From Parolsenella catena (GTDB lineage Bacteria > Actinomycetota > Coriobacteriia > Coriobacteriales > Atopobiaceae), in the NCBI RefSeq assembly GCF_003966955.1, contig NZ_AP019367.1:1-64000 (forward strand): DNA of 64,000 nt. The letters run 5' to 3'. Below the pieces are notes generated by a model that did not search any database, was not told where the DNA came from, and saw nothing but the letters and a program-made list of their open reading frames with translations. The translations under genes were made by a program, and so were the position numbers. Positions 11,041-22,805 of this stretch are shown here, piece by piece (position 1 is the stretch's first letter; each line of letters starts with the position of its first letter).

Positions 11041-12402
11041 ATGTCCGTAACGCTGGGGCGTACTCCTCGCCTTGCGGATCCCGGCGTCATAGGGAACGTA
11101 TACGCGATTCTGCTCGCCTTTACGGGGCTTGGTTACGTCCTATTCTGGGTCGCGGGAGCCTATCTTCCCGGCTCGATGGAGAAAAGGACCGCTGCCGCTG
11201 CCGCAATGTCTCTTTGTGTTACCGGAGCCATTGGGATGGTGGCAACCCTTCGCCTGCCCGGCTTCCTTATCGCGAGCAGCACGACGATTCTGGCTCTTGG
11301 CTACCTTGGCGCCGCCGTCCATTATGGATTTAGCCTCGTGTCGTACGAGAGCGAGGTCTCTGGACGAGCGCTTGGGATTGGCATGGGCGTAGCCTCCCTG
11401 CTCGAGTATCTAGTCGAAACCCTCGGGATGACCCCCGCGGTCTTTGTGGTCTGCGTAATTCTGAGCGCGCTTGCCATTTTGTGGCTTGACGGTCGTCCCG
11501 CTAGGCGGTGGCTATACGATCATCGGCCATCACCGCAGCAGGTATCCGGCGTGAGCAGGGGGTCGATCGTCCTTCTTGCAGTTGCTGCCGCCGCCATGAC
11601 CCTCGACTACGGCCTTCTCGACGGCGTCCTCGTCTGGAACTATGCAAATGGGAATATCCTCAGCATCGGTCTCTCCAAGATCGCCTACTCGCTTTCGCTT
11701 CCGTTCGTCGGCGTGCTGTTTGACCTGAAGAAAGGCCGTCTTCGCTCCCTCATCACAATATGCGCGATGTTCCTCGTCGCTGCGGCGGTGCCTGCGGCGG
11801 AAACGCCGGAGGGAATGCCCGCCGCTGCCTTTATCGCGGGAATATATGGCTCTTTCTATCTCATGTATCTCAGCGCGAGCTTCATGAGGGTCGCGCCCAA
11901 GACGTCTTGCCCGGAGATCGTTGCAAGTATGGGAAGGGCCATCAGCTGTCTCGTGGGCGCTTTGGGCGCACTGTTCGCACGCTTCCTCTTTGAATCGCTG
12001 GGCGTGGTCGTGACGGTGACCTTGTCATGCTTGCTTTCGGTCGTCTGCCTTCTCGTCCTTGTTCGCGACATCGCGTGGGGAATTACGGAGAACCTGGACG
12101 AGAAGAAAGAGGGGGCCGGCGAAAATCCCATCCAGGTGTCTGCCCTTCCATCCCGCGAAGAAGCGCTCGTCCTATACGCCGAGAAGATTGGTCTCACTGC
12201 GAGGGAGGGGGAAGTGTATATGGCCCTCCTGACGACGGACCTCGGTGTTCAAGAGATTGCCGATGGCCTGTTCATCTCACGCCGCGTGGCACAGAGGCAT
12301 ATCTCCGCCATCTACGAGAAGGCGAGAGTTACCACGCGCGTTGGTCTCTATCGAGAATTCGACGCCTGGTTCGACGAATTCAAGACTCGCGAGAGGGGCT
12401 AG
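11041..12402 (+). CDS. Membrane-anchored LuxR-family regulator
   Basis: A 453-residue protein. The first 350 or so residues are mostly hydrophobic, with roughly ten to twelve membrane segments in an MFS-like arrangement. The last 80 residues form a LuxR/GerE helix-turn-helix (LTAREGEVYMALLTTDLGVQEIADGLFISRRVAQRHISAIYEKA, shown here in outline: LTAREGEV, then QEIADGLF). The fusion is a hallmark of Coriobacteriia, in which the membrane part presumably senses a ligand. GGAAG lies 6 bases before ATG. The giant adhesin starts 232 bp downstream in the same direction, making it a candidate target. The signal is unknown. Confidence 0.85.
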   Translation: MSVTLGRTPRLADPGVIGNVYAILLAFTGLGYVLFWVAGAYLPGSMEKRTAAAAAMSLCVTGAIGMVATLRLPGFLIASSTTILALGYLGAAVHYGFSLVSYESEVSGRALGIGMGVASLLEYLVETLGMTPAVFVVCVILSALAILWLDGRPARRWLYDHRPSPQQVSGVSRGSIVLLAVAAAAMTLDYGLLDGVLVWNYANGNILSIGLSKIAYSLSLPFVGVLFDLKKGRLRSLITICAMFLVAAAVPAAETPEGMPAAAFIAGIYGSFYLMYLSASFMRVAPKTSCPEIVASMGRAISCLVGALGALFARFLFESLGVVVTVTLSCLLSVVCLLVLVRDIAWGITENLDEKKEGAGENPIQVSALPSREEALVLYAEKIGLTAREGEVYMALLTTDLGVQEIADGLFISRRVAQRHISAIYEKARVTTRVGLYREFDAWFDEFKTRERG

Positions 12403-12519
12403 GGCGAGAGAGGCCAGAGGCGTTTAATCGCTCTTCCGTATCGATAGATATGTGCCTCTTCAACCATCGCGCGGCTTTGTTTTCCCTTACCGTTCGTGGA
12501 AACGGTGATTTTTAGAACA

Positions 12520-12536
12520 AGCTAATCTACCTGCGA
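12520..12536 (-). promoter_or_regulatory. GCAGGTAGAT motif upstream of the giant adhesin
   Basis: Read on the minus strand this is TCGCAGGTAGATTAGCT. TCGCAGGTAGATAGCT occurs upstream of the second VWA adhesin (43834-43849), and GCAGGTAGATT occurs upstream of dnaB (27491-27501). It lies about 100 bp before the adhesin start, in an AT-rich region that also has TTGACC (12571-12576) and the inverted repeat AGATAA/TTATCT (12594-12611). The role is inferred from recurrence only. Confidence 0.4.
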
Positions 12537-12634
12537 GTTCTCAAATTTGGCACACATGTGACCTATTGAATTGACCTCGATTTACTGACGATAAGATAAG
12601 CTCGGTTATCTAGCTTTCGTCGGAGGAGGTCACC

Positions 12635-15600
12635 ATGAGGCGACTAAGGCTTCTGTTGTTGTTTGCGATATTCCTTACGTTGGCACCTGTCTCGGCCTTC
12701 GCCGCCACGGCTGGCGCTACCACGGTCGCCGACCCCTCGTCTGCGTCAACGTGGCGCAACTGGGACCTCGAAAACTCGACGGAGAACGTCGGCCGCATTT
12801 GGACCGATAAGACCGTCTCGGATGACAACATCGACCTCACGGGTGCCGGCGGCACCATGACGACCGAGAAGGGTGACTCGGACTTCCTGACGTCACTCTC
12901 CGCCATCTCCTCGACGTCGAACCTGACGATGACGTCCTCGACGCCGTTGGATATCGTCCTCGTTCTCGACGCCTCTGGCTCGATGGACGATTCGATGGGC
13001 AACCGTGACTCCACCAAGCGCATCGATGCGCTCAAGGCTGCCGCCAACGCCTTCGTCGACGAAATCGCGAAGGCAAACGAGGGTGTCTCGGACGCAAACC
13101 AGCAACATCGCGTCGCCGTGGTGAAGTTTGCCGGCAACGGCACGGAGCGCATCGGCAACGATACCTACTGGTCTGGAGGCTACAAATACAACTACAGTCA
13201 GCGCATGCTTGGGCTCACCGCTTGCACGCAGGACGGCAAGGGGACCATTACCTCCCGCATCAACGCGATCGAGCCTGCCGGCGCCACCCGCGCCGACGAG
13301 GGTATGAGCCAAGCCAAAAAGGCACTCGATGACAACCCGCGCCCTGGTGCAAAGAAGGTTGTCGTGTTCTTCACGGACGGTACGCCGACTACGAGCAATG
13401 AATTCAGCGAGAGCGTCGCCAACCGCGCCGTTTCCACCGCTAAGGCCCTTAAGGATGGTGGAACTACCATCTACACCGTTGGCATCCAGAATGGCGCCAA
13501 TCCTTCCGTTGACCCCGACAGCTGGGGAGCTACGAAGGAGAACAAGTTCCTGCACGCCGTGTCCAGCAACTATCCCGCCGCAACGGAGTATGACGAGCTT
13601 GGTGCGCGCGCGACTGACTCTGACTTCTATAAGACGGCGACGAATGCCGACGACCTCAAGGATGTCTTCAGTGGAATCTCGCAGGACATCGTGAGTGCGG
13701 CCGGTCATCCCACTGATGTCGTCGAGGGTGCCGAGAACACGTCTGGTTACGTGACGTTTACTGATCAACTGGGCGACTACATGAAGGTCGACAGCTTCAA
13801 GAGCATCGTTTTTGCCAGGCGGGTCTTCTCCGCCCCCGATGTCTCCCGATCTGACAATGTCGATACCTACACGTTCCATGGCACGGCCGGTAACGTGCTC
13901 TATCCCACGGGCGACCTTGCCGATATCGTTATTCGCGTCGAGCGCTCCGATGATGCCCGGACCGGTGACAAGGTGACCGTCTCCATTCCGGCGTCCCTCA
14001 TTCCGCTTCGTCATTTCAACATCGACGAGGATGCGGGAACCGGCGACGTGACGCTGACATTCCCCATTCGCGTGTTCTATGGGTCAAGCCTTAAGGAAGA
14101 GGCGATTGACCTCCTCGCGAATCCCGACGAGGCCATGGCGGACTACATTGCCAGCCACACGGATGAAGATGGGAAGGTTTATTTCCTCGCGAACGCGTAC
14201 TCCGGTGGGGTGGTGGATGGCGACACGACGTCTGCATTCACTCCCGCGACGGGTAACAGCTACTACTACATCACCGAAGACACGCCCCTTTACCGTGATG
14301 CTGAGTGCACGCAGCGCGCTCGTGGTCCGCTGAGCAGCTCTGCGACGTATTACTACAAGCGTTCCTGGTATGACATTGCTGACAGAAAGGCCACCAAGTC
14401 TTCGAGCGTGGCCTCCTTCCCCGGCAGCGTTGCCGAGGGTGTTACGGGCGCAATCGCCACTGATGAGTCCGGATATCTCATCCTGAGGAAGGGCTCCCGC
14501 CGCCTCACCTACATCAACGAGATGCACACCGATAAGGATGCCAACGCCACGGGTACCGCCTCTTCCATCATCAACCCCCACTGGAGCGGCAGGACAATCA
14601 ACGTTGCCCTTGGCAACAACGGTCGCATCTCGCTCGAGCAGCCCGGAACGCTCGCGATTTCCAAGACGGTCGCTGTTCCCGCTGGCTTCGACGAGGGTTA
14701 CTACAACGACCTTAACTTCACGTTCAACATCTCGATTCCCGATGCTGCCGGCAAGACGTTCAAGGCCACCGTCAAGGGTAAGGACGGGACGGCCCACGGT
14801 GACGCGTCCTGGGACCTCACGCTCGACGCCCACGGCAATGCCACGCACACGCTCAAGCACGGAGAGACGCTCTACGTGTATGGCCTTCCTCGGGGAACTG
14901 CCTACACCGTGACCGAGGAAGCCGCGAACGGCTTTGTGACTTCGCCCACCGTGCCGCAGGAAGGCACGATCGAGGCCGGCCTTGAGGCTAAGGCAGAATT
15001 CAGGAACACCTACTCCGCTAAGGGAACGCTCTCCGGCAGAGAGAACCTCGCCGGAGAGAAGATCCTCGATGGCCGCGATTGGCTCGCAAACGATAGCTTC
15101 ACGTTCATCCTCCAGGGTCTCGACGGTGCACCCATGCCGGAGGGTGCCGAGGGAAACATCTCCAGGATTGTCGTGACGAGCCCCGAAGGCACGCCCTCCG
15201 GAACGCCTGTTGCCTTCAACTTTGGTGACATCGCCTACAACGCGCCTGGCACCTACACCTATCAGATTTACGAGCCCGCCGAGGAAGCCGCGACGCCCGG
15301 TGTGTCGACCTCACTCGCCCTCTACACCGTGACCGTCACGGCCGAGGACAACCACGACGGAACGCTCGCCGCCTCTGCCGGGATCACGTGCGACCGCGAC
15401 GACCTCGGTGCCGAAGTCGCCGCAGAGGCCGCCGCGACGAACGTCGCGAGGTTCACGAACACCTTCGACGCCACTTCGCAGGAGTGGGCACCCATCGCCA
15501 CGAAGACGCTGCACGACGCGTCTGGCGCGCTGTCTCTCCAGCCCGATATGTTCGAGTTCTCGCTGACGCCCATGCCCGGCGCTCCCATGCCCGCCGACGC

Positions 15601-18600
15601 GACCGAGCTCGTTGGCAACAACAACGCCCATGGCGTCGTGGTCTTCGAGGGGATCACCTTCACGAGCGAGGACGTGGGCAAGACCTACCAGTACAGGATT
15701 TCCGAGAAGGTCCCCGCCGATCCTCGTCCCGGCATGACATATGACGACGCGGTCTGGATCGCGACCGTGACTGTGACCCACGAGACCGTCGACGGCGAGA
15801 ACCTCGTCAAGGTCTCCGCCACGTATGCCCGTGAGGGCGAGAGCGAGGGCCATGGGGAGGCTGCGTTCGAGAACTCCTATACGCCCGAGGCGTTCGCTGA
15901 ATCCGGAATCATCAAGGGCGAGAAGCAGCTTGTTGGCCGAGACATGCTCGATACGGATAACTTCAACTTCTCCCTGAGCCTCGTCTCTGGCCCCGAGAAT
16001 GGTGTCGTCTCTGACATGCCTCTCAATCGTGTGACCAACGGCAACGTGGTCAACCTTGAGTCTGGCGAGATGACCTTCACCAAGCCTGGCGAGTACGTCT
16101 TCGGCATTCGCGAGAACGCCCCTGCCGAGGATGGCGCGGGCATCACGTGGGACCGCCACGTCGCCACCGCAACCGTCACTATCGTTGACAACAATGGCAC
16201 GCTCGCCCTTAGGAACGTCTCCTACGACAACACGACCTCTGCGATCGATAAGGACAAGGGCATTACCGATTACGCGGCCTTCACGAACGTCTACGCGCCC
16301 ACCGAGGTCGCCTACTATCCCGGTCTTACCGTGAGCAAGGTCCTCACCGGCCGCTCCATGGATATGGGCATGTTCTCCTTCACCATCAAGGGCAAGGATG
16401 CTACCGCCGAGACCGGAACCACTGCTGCGACGGCTGACGAGGCAAATGCCTTGCTCGCCGATTCCGACAAGAGCTTCTCCAACACCCAGAGGCGCGCAAG
16501 CGGCATCGCCGAGGACATGGCGAAGCTGTCTGACGTGGTCTTTAGTGCGGAGAACGCCAACAAGACCTATGCGTTCGATGTGGCAGAGGTCATCCCCGCC
16601 GATAGGGATAAGATCCCTGGCGTTAGCTATGACAACTGCACGCACGAGGTAGTCGTCTCCGTCATCGATAACCTCGACGGCACGCTGACGGTCACGACGA
16701 AGATCGACGGCCAGGTCGTGAGCGACGACAGCCGTAGGGTCCTGTTCGAGAACACGTACCATGCCGAGGATGCCACGGTCGCAACGGCTGACTTTGGCCT
16801 GACGAAGGTCCTCGAAGGCCGCGACTGGCAGAATGGCGACAGCTTCACCTTCCTGCTCGAGGGCGTCAACGGCGCTCCCGTCCCCATGGGTGATGACGGC
16901 GCGCCCTCTACGGAGGTTGCCGTTAGCTCCAATGATGCCACCGACGGGGTGGCGGAGATCGACTTTGGCTCCATCGTGTACACGCAGCCTGGTCAGTACG
17001 AGTACAAGGTCACCGAAAAGCGCGGAAGCGCCGGTGGTATGACCTACTCTGACAACGTCGCTGTCCTCCGCATTACCGTCCGCGATAACACCGAGACTGG
17101 CAAGCTCGAGGCTTCCGTCGAGCGCGTGTCCGGTGACGGGGAGTTCGTCAACACCTATGACTCGAGCATCCCGTCCGATCAGCTCGTGAGTCCCCACTTC
17201 TCCAAGGTTCTCGAGGGTCGCGAGTGGCGCGAGGGAGACAAGTTCACCTTCACGATCATCGCCAAGGACGGAGCGCCTCTTCCCGTCAATGCCAACGGCG
17301 AGGAAGTCACCAGCGTGACCGTCCACGACGCCACCGAGGCGGCGGACTTCACGTTTGGCACCATCCCGTTCACCTATGACATGGTGCGCGATGGCGCCCG
17401 CACGTTCGTCTACGAGGTTCGCGAGAAAGCCTCCGGCATCTCCGGAATCTCTGACGACCCCCACGTCGCGACGGTGACCGTGACGGTTGCTGACCGGGGC
17501 AACGGAACGATGAGTGCCGTCGTGAAGAACGAGAACAACGTCTTCAAGAACACCTACAGCTCTCGCCTCGACTACACCGCCGCTGGTGGCCTGAGCGTCA
17601 CGAAGACGATGAACGGCCGAGCCATGAGCGCGGGAGAGTTTAGGTTTGACGTTGTCGCCAACGGCGATGGCGACAAGCTCGGGATTGCCGGCGAGCACGC
17701 CAGCTCCGCAGCCCCTGACGGGGACGAGGCTCTTGTGGTGAGCTCGCCCACGGGCGTCACGTTTACCCAGGAAGACGTAGGGAAGGTCTACTCCTACACC
17801 ATTACCGAGAAGGGCGGCAATCTTGGTGGCGTCAGCTATGACGCAACGAGCTACAACGTCGAGATCACCACGGATGATGACGCTTCCAACGCCAGGCTCA
17901 CGGTGACGACGCGCGTTACGAGCACGTCTGGTATCGACAACACGTACACCTACGTTGCCGGTTCCGATGCGAACGCCGCTGCTAAGGTCTCCTTCGAGAA
18001 CTCCTATGCCGCCGCGAGGACGACGACTTCCATCGTTGGCACGAAGTCCATGACGAACGGCCTCATGTTTGACAACGACTTTAAGTTCCGCCTCGCCTAT
18101 GGCGCGGGTGACCGTGCGGTCGTCTCTAACGCTACGAATGTCAACGGCAAGGTGGACTTCGGGACCCTGTCCTACGACAGCAAAATACTCGAGGGCCTTG
18201 TTGGCAAGGGTCTCGCTACTCGCACGGGCAGCACCTGGACGATTCCGTACGTTGCCTACGAGGTCACCGATGGCCTGGGCGACCGGGGCGTGACGCCCAC
18301 GGCGTCGAGCTTCCCCTTCAACGTGACCGTCACGGACAACGGAAAAGGAACGCTGACCTGCACGACGAACCTGCCCACGGGTGGCCCCGCGTTCCGCAAC
18401 ACGTACGCGACGGGCGAATCCGTCTCCATCGAGCTTGCGGGCTCCAAGCTCCTCAACGTCGACGATGGCCTTGCCGGGGCAGATATCGCCGGTAAGTTCA
18501 AGTTCACCGTGACGGGCTATGACGGCGCTCCCATGCCCGAGCGCACCACCGCCACGAACGGCGCGAACGGCAACGTCGGCTTCGGCTTGATCACGTTCAC

Positions 18601-20038
18601 GTTCGACGACCTTCTGAAGGCCCTGGGCGAGACTCCTGGCACTACGGACGAGGCTGCCGAGGCGCTGGACGCCCCGACGACGAACGCCCCTGAGGCCACG
18701 CCCGATGTCCAGACCGGAGAGCCCGCCTCCGCCGCGGAGAACTTCTCTGACGGGGCCGAGCCCGAAGACGCTGCTCCCAAGGCGGCCCCTGAGGCCGAGG
18801 GAGAGGCTCCCGTAGCACCCGACGCCACCGAGTCCGCGCCCGCAGCCGAGCCTGCGCTCGAGGCCCTCGCCAACCATGACGTCGAGGGGGATGCCACCGC
18901 CACGGCATCCTGGCGTAGGTCCCGTAGGGCGATGCGCGTCGTCTCCGACACCGCTGAGACGGACGGAGCCGACGAGGCGGGTTCCGAGCCCGTCCGCGAG
19001 CGCTCCCACACTTATCGCTACGACATCACCGAGAGCGGTTCGGCAGATGGCGTCACGAACGACACACAGTCCACGCGTACCGTGTATGTCAAGGTCACGG
19101 ACAACGGCCGTGGCAGCCTCACCGCAGCCATCGTCGACGAGCACGGCAACGTGCTCTCCGGTCCCGCCTTCACCTTCACGAACTCCTACAGCGTCACGTC
19201 CACCACTTCGAGCGTCACTGATCAGATCAGGGTCCACAAGACCCTGACCGGGCGCACCCTCGATGCGAACGAGTTCACCTTTGAGCTTATCGAGGATGGG
19301 CGCGTTGTTGCCACGGGCACGAATGACGCATCGGGCAATGTGGCTCTGAGCACCATCGAGTACACCGCTCCTGGCGTCCACAACTACACGATTCGCGAGC
19401 ATGGCTACGGGACCACCGCGAATGGCGTTACGTATAGCGATGCAACCTACCGTGTGACGACGACCGTCGTGGACAACGGGGACGGAACCCTCGGCGTTAC
19501 CCACAAGCTTGTGGATGCGGATGAGGCCGAGTTCGAAAACGTCTACACCGCCAAGCCCACGAAGCTCGCGCTCACCGCAGCCAAGGTGCTCGAGGGCGCA
19601 GTCCTCAAGGCCGACCAGTTCACCTTCAAGCTCTCCGGTGGCGGTGTGGAGCTCACCGCGACGAATGACGCGAACGGTCAGGTTACGTTCTCCGATCTCT
19701 CCTTCACGCAGGTCGGCACCTACACGTTTACCATCTCCGAGGTGAACGATGGCCAGCAGGGCGTCACGTATGACGAGCCGGAGCGCAAGGTCACTGTCAC
19801 GGTCAAAGACGATCGTCAGGGCAACCTCATCGCGAGCGTGAACCAGGAGGAGCTCGCGGCTTGCGTGTTCCGCAACACGTACACCAATCCCGAGGAACCT
19901 GCGAAGCCCACGACCCCGGCGACGCCCACGAAGTTCGTCCCGCAGACGGGCGGCCCCATCGAGTCCGCACCCATCGTGGTTAGCGCGGTTCTCGGCGTCG
20001 CCATCCTCGCTGTTGCCCTCATTGTGAACAAGAGGTGA
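12635..20038 (+). CDS. Giant VWA / Spy0128-repeat sortase-anchored adhesin
   Basis: A 2467-residue cell-wall protein. A signal peptide (MRRLRLLLLFAIFL, then SAFA) precedes a von Willebrand A domain (about residues 104-345) with MIDAS motif DASGS and VVFFTDGTP. From about residue 670 come some twelve Spy0128/FctA-like repeats. Each opens with a K(V/T)L(E/T)GR-type strand, contains a Y-x-I/V-x-E strand and closes with F-x-N-(T/S/V)Y, the Lys, Glu and Asn that form intramolecular isopeptide bonds in this family. One repeat is interrupted near residues 2003-2123 by an Ala/Pro/Glu-rich insert. VPQTGG near residue 2435, a membrane helix and NKR form the sorting signal. GGAGGAGG precedes ATG. It is probably a pilin-like stalk with an adhesive tip; the ligand is unknown. 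Confidence 0.9.
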   Translation: MRRLRLLLLFAIFLTLAPVSAFAATAGATTVADPSSASTWRNWDLENSTENVGRIWTDKTVSDDNIDLTGAGGTMTTEKGDSDFLTSLSAISSTSNLTMTSSTPLDIVLVLDASGSMDDSMGNRDSTKRIDALKAAANAFVDEIAKANEGVSDANQQHRVAVVKFAGNGTERIGNDTYWSGGYKYNYSQRMLGLTACTQDGKGTITSRINAIEPAGATRADEGMSQAKKALDDNPRPGAKKVVVFFTDGTPTTSNEFSESVANRAVSTAKALKDGGTTIYTVGIQNGANPSVDPDSWGATKENKFLHAVSSNYPAATEYDELGARATDSDFYKTATNADDLKDVFSGISQDIVSAAGHPTDVVEGAENTSGYVTFTDQLGDYMKVDSFKSIVFARRVFSAPDVSRSDNVDTYTFHGTAGNVLYPTGDLADIVIRVERSDDARTGDKVTVSIPASLIPLRHFNIDEDAGTGDVTLTFPIRVFYGSSLKEEAIDLLANPDEAMADYIASHTDEDGKVYFLANAYSGGVVDGDTTSAFTPATGNSYYYITEDTPLYRDAECTQRARGPLSSSATYYYKRSWYDIADRKATKSSSVASFPGSVAEGVTGAIATDESGYLILRKGSRRLTYINEMHTDKDANATGTASSIINPHWSGRTINVALGNNGRISLEQPGTLAISKTVAVPAGFDEGYYNDLNFTFNISIPDAAGKTFKATVKGKDGTAHGDASWDLTLDAHGNATHTLKHGETLYVYGLPRGTAYTVTEEAANGFVTSPTVPQEGTIEAGLEAKAEFRNTYSAKGTLSGRENLAGEKILDGRDWLANDSFTFILQGLDGAPMPEGAEGNISRIVVTSPEGTPSGTPVAFNFGDIAYNAPGTYTYQIYEPAEEAATPGVSTSLALYTVTVTAEDNHDGTLAASAGITCDRDDLGAEVAAEAAATNVARFTNTFDATSQEWAPIATKTLHDASGALSLQPDMFEFSLTPMPGAPMPADATELVGNNNAHGVVVFEGITFTSEDVGKTYQYRISEKVPADPRPGMTYDDAVWIATVTVTHETVDGENLVKVSATYAREGESEGHGEAAFENSYTPEAFAESGIIKGEKQLVGRDMLDTDNFNFSLSLVSGPENGVVSDMPLNRVTNGNVVNLESGEMTFTKPGEYVFGIRENAPAEDGAGITWDRHVATATVTIVDNNGTLALRNVSYDNTTSAIDKDKGITDYAAFTNVYAPTEVAYYPGLTVSKVLTGRSMDMGMFSFTIKGKDATAETGTTAATADEANALLADSDKSFSNTQRRASGIAEDMAKLSDVVFSAENANKTYAFDVAEVIPADRDKIPGVSYDNCTHEVVVSVIDNLDGTLTVTTKIDGQVVSDDSRRVLFENTYHAEDATVATADFGLTKVLEGRDWQNGDSFTFLLEGVNGAPVPMGDDGAPSTEVAVSSNDATDGVAEIDFGSIVYTQPGQYEYKVTEKRGSAGGMTYSDNVAVLRITVRDNTETGKLEASVERVSGDGEFVNTYDSSIPSDQLVSPHFSKVLEGREWREGDKFTFTIIAKDGAPLPVNANGEEVTSVTVHDATEAADFTFGTIPFTYDMVRDGARTFVYEVREKASGISGISDDPHVATVTVTVADRGNGTMSAVVKNENNVFKNTYSSRLDYTAAGGLSVTKTMNGRAMSAGEFRFDVVANGDGDKLGIAGEHASSAAPDGDEALVVSSPTGVTFTQEDVGKVYSYTITEKGGNLGGVSYDATSYNVEITTDDDASNARLTVTTRVTSTSGIDNTYTYVAGSDANAAAKVSFENSYAAARTTTSIVGTKSMTNGLMFDNDFKFRLAYGAGDRAVVSNATNVNGKVDFGTLSYDSKILEGLVGKGLATRTGSTWTIPYVAYEVTDGLGDRGVTPTASSFPFNVTVTDNGKGTLTCTTNLPTGGPAFRNTYATGESVSIELAGSKLLNVDDGLAGADIAGKFKFTVTGYDGAPMPERTTATNGANGNVGFGLITFTFDDLLKALGETPGTTDEAAEALDAPTTNAPEATPDVQTGEPASAAENFSDGAEPEDAAPKAAPEAEGEAPVAPDATESAPAAEPALEALANHDVEGDATATASWRRSRRAMRVVSDTAETDGADEAGSEPVRERSHTYRYDITESGSADGVTNDTQSTRTVYVKVTDNGRGSLTAAIVDEHGNVLSGPAFTFTNSYSVTSTTSSVTDQIRVHKTLTGRTLDANEFTFELIEDGRVVATGTNDASGNVALSTIEYTAPGVHNYTIREHGYGTTANGVTYSDATYRVTTTVVDNGDGTLGVTHKLVDADEAEFENVYTAKPTKLALTAAKVLEGAVLKADQFTFKLSGGGVELTATNDANGQVTFSDLSFTQVGTYTFTISEVNDGQQGVTYDEPERKVTVTVKDDRQGNLIASVNQEELAACVFRNTYTNPEEPAKPTTPATPTKFVPQTGGPIESAPIVVSAVLGVAILAVALIVNKR

Positions 20039-20068
20039 AAGAGGAGCTAGGGGACTAAGAAAGCCTAA

Positions 20069-20100
20069 GCCGGCGCGGCTCCTCCCATTGCCGCGCCGGC
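20069..20100 (+). terminator. GC-rich hairpin after the giant adhesin
   Basis: GCCGGCGCGGC (20069-20079) pairs perfectly with GCCGCGCCGGC (20090-20100). There is no T run, so termination efficiency is uncertain. Confidence 0.45.
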
Positions 20101-20177
20101 GAGGGTCTGCTCCTTTCCACCGGGCGGGTTCGTCGAGCTTCTCCCGTTCTCCTTTCGCAATTCCCGTCCGGTGCTCT

Positions 20178-20216
20178 GGGAGCCGAGGTCAATTGGCCTC
20201 GGCTCCCTTCTCTTTT
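20178..20216 (+). terminator. Rho-independent terminator
   Basis: GGGAGCCGAGG (20178-20188) pairs with CCTCGGCTCCC (20197-20207), followed by TTCTCTTTT. This is the stronger of the two hairpins downstream of the giant adhesin. Confidence 0.75.
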
Positions 20217-20291
20217 GGCACGGAGCACGCAACCTCGTGCGAGGATGCGTTACCATCTTTTCGATATCACGGCGAACGCGGAGGGTGACAC

Positions 20292-20744
20292 ATGGCGGAT
20301 AATCACGGCGACGGCGGCGTTTCCGCTCAGACCGACGAGCTCGGCAGCACCCTCATGGGCGAGGCCCTCGATCGCCTCGCCGCCGGCGAGGACTTCTCCG
20401 TCGTCGCCACCGCCGCGGATTCCCAGGGCCAGCGTATGACCTGCGAGTTCGACGATGATTCCGCCGAGCAGTGCCTCGAGGCGGCCCGCACGTGGGTTCG
20501 CAACGGCGCTCGTGGCGAGGATAACGCTCGCGTCATTGGTAAGCCCGCCTGCTACGCCATCGCGTACCTTGGTGCCGTTGCGGATGAGGATGAGGCCTTC
20601 CAGGACGCCCTTATCCTCGAGTTTGGCGAGCGTGGTGCCGAGTGCGGCTACTCCGCCTTCTCGCTCGTCGAGGGCATTGGCTCGGGTAAGCGCTTCCGCT
20701 ACACCGATCCCGCTCCCGCCGGCGAGCTCTCCTGCCTGCTGTAG
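20292..20744 (+). CDS. Hypothetical acidic protein
   Basis: A 150-residue soluble, acidic protein with no motif I can assign. It has a disordered N-terminus (GDGGVSAQTD), a central helical segment (CLEAARTWVRNGARG) and three Cys residues in the C-terminal half. GGAGGG lies 7 bases before ATG, and the codon use matches its neighbours, so it is very probably expressed. It stands alone between the terminators of the giant adhesin and the typA promoter. No transmembrane segment or signal peptide is visible. Confidence 0.7.
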   Translation: MADNHGDGGVSAQTDELGSTLMGEALDRLAAGEDFSVVATAADSQGQRMTCEFDDDSAEQCLEAARTWVRNGARGEDNARVIGKPACYAIAYLGAVADEDEAFQDALILEFGERGAECGYSAFSLVEGIGSGKRFRYTDPAPAGELSCLL

Positions 20745-20851
20745 CTCCGAGCGCACACGACGACACCTGGGGCGGGCCAAGCCGTCACCGTTGCTAGCTG
20801 TAGATGGCGTGATGCGTGAGCGCATGCCATCAAGAGCTACCGTTTGCGCTG

Positions 20852-20857
20852 TATAAT
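20852..20857 (+). promoter_or_regulatory. -10 element upstream of typA
   Basis: A perfect TATAAT, preceded directly by CTG, lies 46 bases before the typA start. No good -35 hexamer is visible at the right distance. Confidence 0.45.
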
Positions 20858-20903
20858 CCCTCAGTTGCCGAAAACACAGGCATTGCAGAATTGAGAGGGA
20901 CAT

Positions 20904-22742
<1,839 letters not shown>

Positions 22743-22763
22743 GTTTTTTCTCGAGAGAGACCA

Positions 22764-22804
22764 AGGGAGGGATGGCCGGCTGCCGGCGCGTCCCTCCCTT
22801 TTTG
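22764..22804. terminator. Convergent terminator typA / TRIC-like gene
   Basis: AAGGGAGGGA (22764-22773) pairs with TCCCTCCCTT (22792-22801), with a second GCCGGC stem inside the loop and T residues following. It lies between two converging genes. Confidence 0.75.
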
Positions 22805-22805
22805 T

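Noticed and set aside
15311-19504. A 1397-codon open frame on the minus strand, antisense to the giant adhesin
   Set aside because: It is a by-product of high GC and biased third positions in the sense gene. It has no ribosome site, domain or plausible composition, and the sense frame has clear domains.
14650-19900. Tandem repeats in the giant adhesin as a possible CRISPR or DNA repeat array
   Set aside because: The repetition is at protein level with diverged DNA; no regular short repeats and spacers are present.
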